Assembly: GCA_000432995.1 (NCBI GenBank)
Contig: HF972671.1
Span: 41,432 to 47,771, forward strand
Direction of reading: 5' to 3'
DNA: 6,340 nt
Origin: Clostridium sp. CAG:1013
GTDB lineage: Bacteria; Bacillota; Clostridia; Oscillospirales; Acutalibacteraceae
Both the position numbers and the translations under genes were made by a program. This document shows, in pieces, positions 5,705-6,340 of this stretch (position 1 is the stretch's first letter; each line of letters begins with the position of its first letter). The notes beneath the pieces were generated by a model. It was not told the DNA's origin. It saw only the letters and a list, made by a program, of their open reading frames with translations, and did no database searches.

Positions 5705-6324
5705 ACATCGGCGTGCTGGTGTCCGGCGGCGGGACCAACCTGCAAAAGCTCATCGACGCCCAAGCCGCCGGTGAGATCGTGAACGGCCAGCTCCGTGTGG
5801 TCATTTCCAGCCGGCCTGACGCTTACGCTTTGGAGCGGGCGAAAAACGCCGGTATCGAAGCTATCACCCTGCGGCGGAAGGATTACGACTCTGTGGAGGA
5901 GTACAGCCAGGCCCTTATCGACGCTCTCAAGGAGCGGGGAGTGGAACTGGTGGTGCTGGCAGGGTTCCTGACCATCACCGGGGACAACTTTGTGGAGGCT
6001 TTCCGCAACAGGATCATCAACGTGCATCCCGCCCTGCTGCCTTCCTTTGGAGGCAAGGGGTATTACGGGCTCCATGTCCACGAGGCTGCTTTGGCACGGG
6101 GCGTGAAGGTCACCGGCGCCACTGTGCATTTCGTCAACGAGGTGTGCGACGGCGGTCCCATCATTCTGCAAAAAGCGGTGGAGATCCGGGAGGGCGATAC
6201 TCCCGAGATCCTGCAAAAACGTGTGATGGAAGAGGCTGAGTGGATCCTGCTGCCCAAGGCGGTTTCCCTGTTCTGTCAGGGCAAACTCTCCGTTTCGGAC
6301 GGCGTGGTACACATCGCAGAATAA
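5698..6324 (+). CDS. purN: PurN, phosphoribosylglycinamide formyltransferase
   Basis: This is a 208-residue enzyme that transfers a formyl group from 10-formyl-tetrahydrofolate to GAR, giving FGAR in de novo purine synthesis. Visible motifs are the GAR phosphate-binding VSGGGTNLQKLID (8-20), LAGFLTITG (87-95), and the catalytic region INVHPALLPSF (107-117) with Asn 108 and His 110, then HFVNEVCDGGPII (144-156) with Asp 151. These match the catalytic Asn-His-Asp set of the E. coli enzyme. Compared with that enzyme, about five residues are inserted after HPALLPSF (GGKGYYG), a feature I associate with clostridial PurN. The start at 5698 follows GAGGGGG (5684-5690) with a 7-nt spacer. Only 16 bases follow the stop, without a terminator, so further pur genes could lie downstream. 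Confidence 0.97.
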   Translation: MLNIGVLVSGGGTNLQKLIDAQAAGEIVNGQLRVVISSRPDAYALERAKNAGIEAITLRRKDYDSVEEYSQALIDALKERGVELVVLAGFLTITGDNFVEAFRNRIINVHPALLPSFGGKGYYGLHVHEAALARGVKVTGATVHFVNEVCDGGPIILQKAVEIREGDTPEILQKRVMEEAEWILLPKAVSLFCQGKLSVSDGVVHIAE

Positions 6325-6340
6325 TTGTATAAAGATAAAG

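Overview
The window is GC-rich, gene-dense bacterial DNA with every convincing gene on the + strand. The gene families suggest an anaerobic, probably spore-forming member of the Bacillota, class Clostridia (Oscillospiraceae-like). The clues are a Gly-X-Y collagen-like surface protein with a Cys-rich N-terminus, clear sigma-A promoters, strong Shine-Dalgarno sites, and clostridial-type PurE and PurN sequences. This placement is inference, because no rRNA or other phylogenetic marker is present. No intergenic stretch exceeds 300 bases, and I see no tRNA, rRNA, CRISPR array, insertion sequence or prophage gene.

Layout: (1) 1-1170 holds a collagen-like, probably spore- or cell-surface protein with 61 uninterrupted Gly-X-Y triplets, built largely from five 99-bp tandem repeats. 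It has a possible sporulation-sigma -10 element in front and an imperfect terminator behind. (2) 1213-2740 is a two-gene membrane unit: a sigma-A promoter, a short NfeD-family protein, then a stomatin/SPFH (band 7) protein whose start overlaps the NfeD stop by 4 nt, closed by a strong GAAA-loop intrinsic terminator. (3) 2768 to the window end is a purine biosynthesis operon: a sigma-A promoter, purE, an M29-family metallo-aminopeptidase, purM and purN. purM and purN overlap by 7 nt. No terminator follows purN before the window ends, so the operon may continue.

How the genes work together: PurE (carboxylation of AIR), PurM (AIR synthesis) and PurN (formylation of GAR) are steps of de novo IMP synthesis. 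The M29 peptidase lies between purE and purM, where many Bacillota carry purC and purF, and it is the odd member of the operon. NfeD and SPFH proteins are a known membrane-microdomain pair. The collagen-like gene is a separate transcription unit.

I found no clear, wholly new system. The points most worth a second look are the peptidase embedded in the pur operon, a pair of mutually exclusive hairpins that can bury or expose its ribosome binding site, and the repeat-built collagen stalk with its possible mother-cell promoter.
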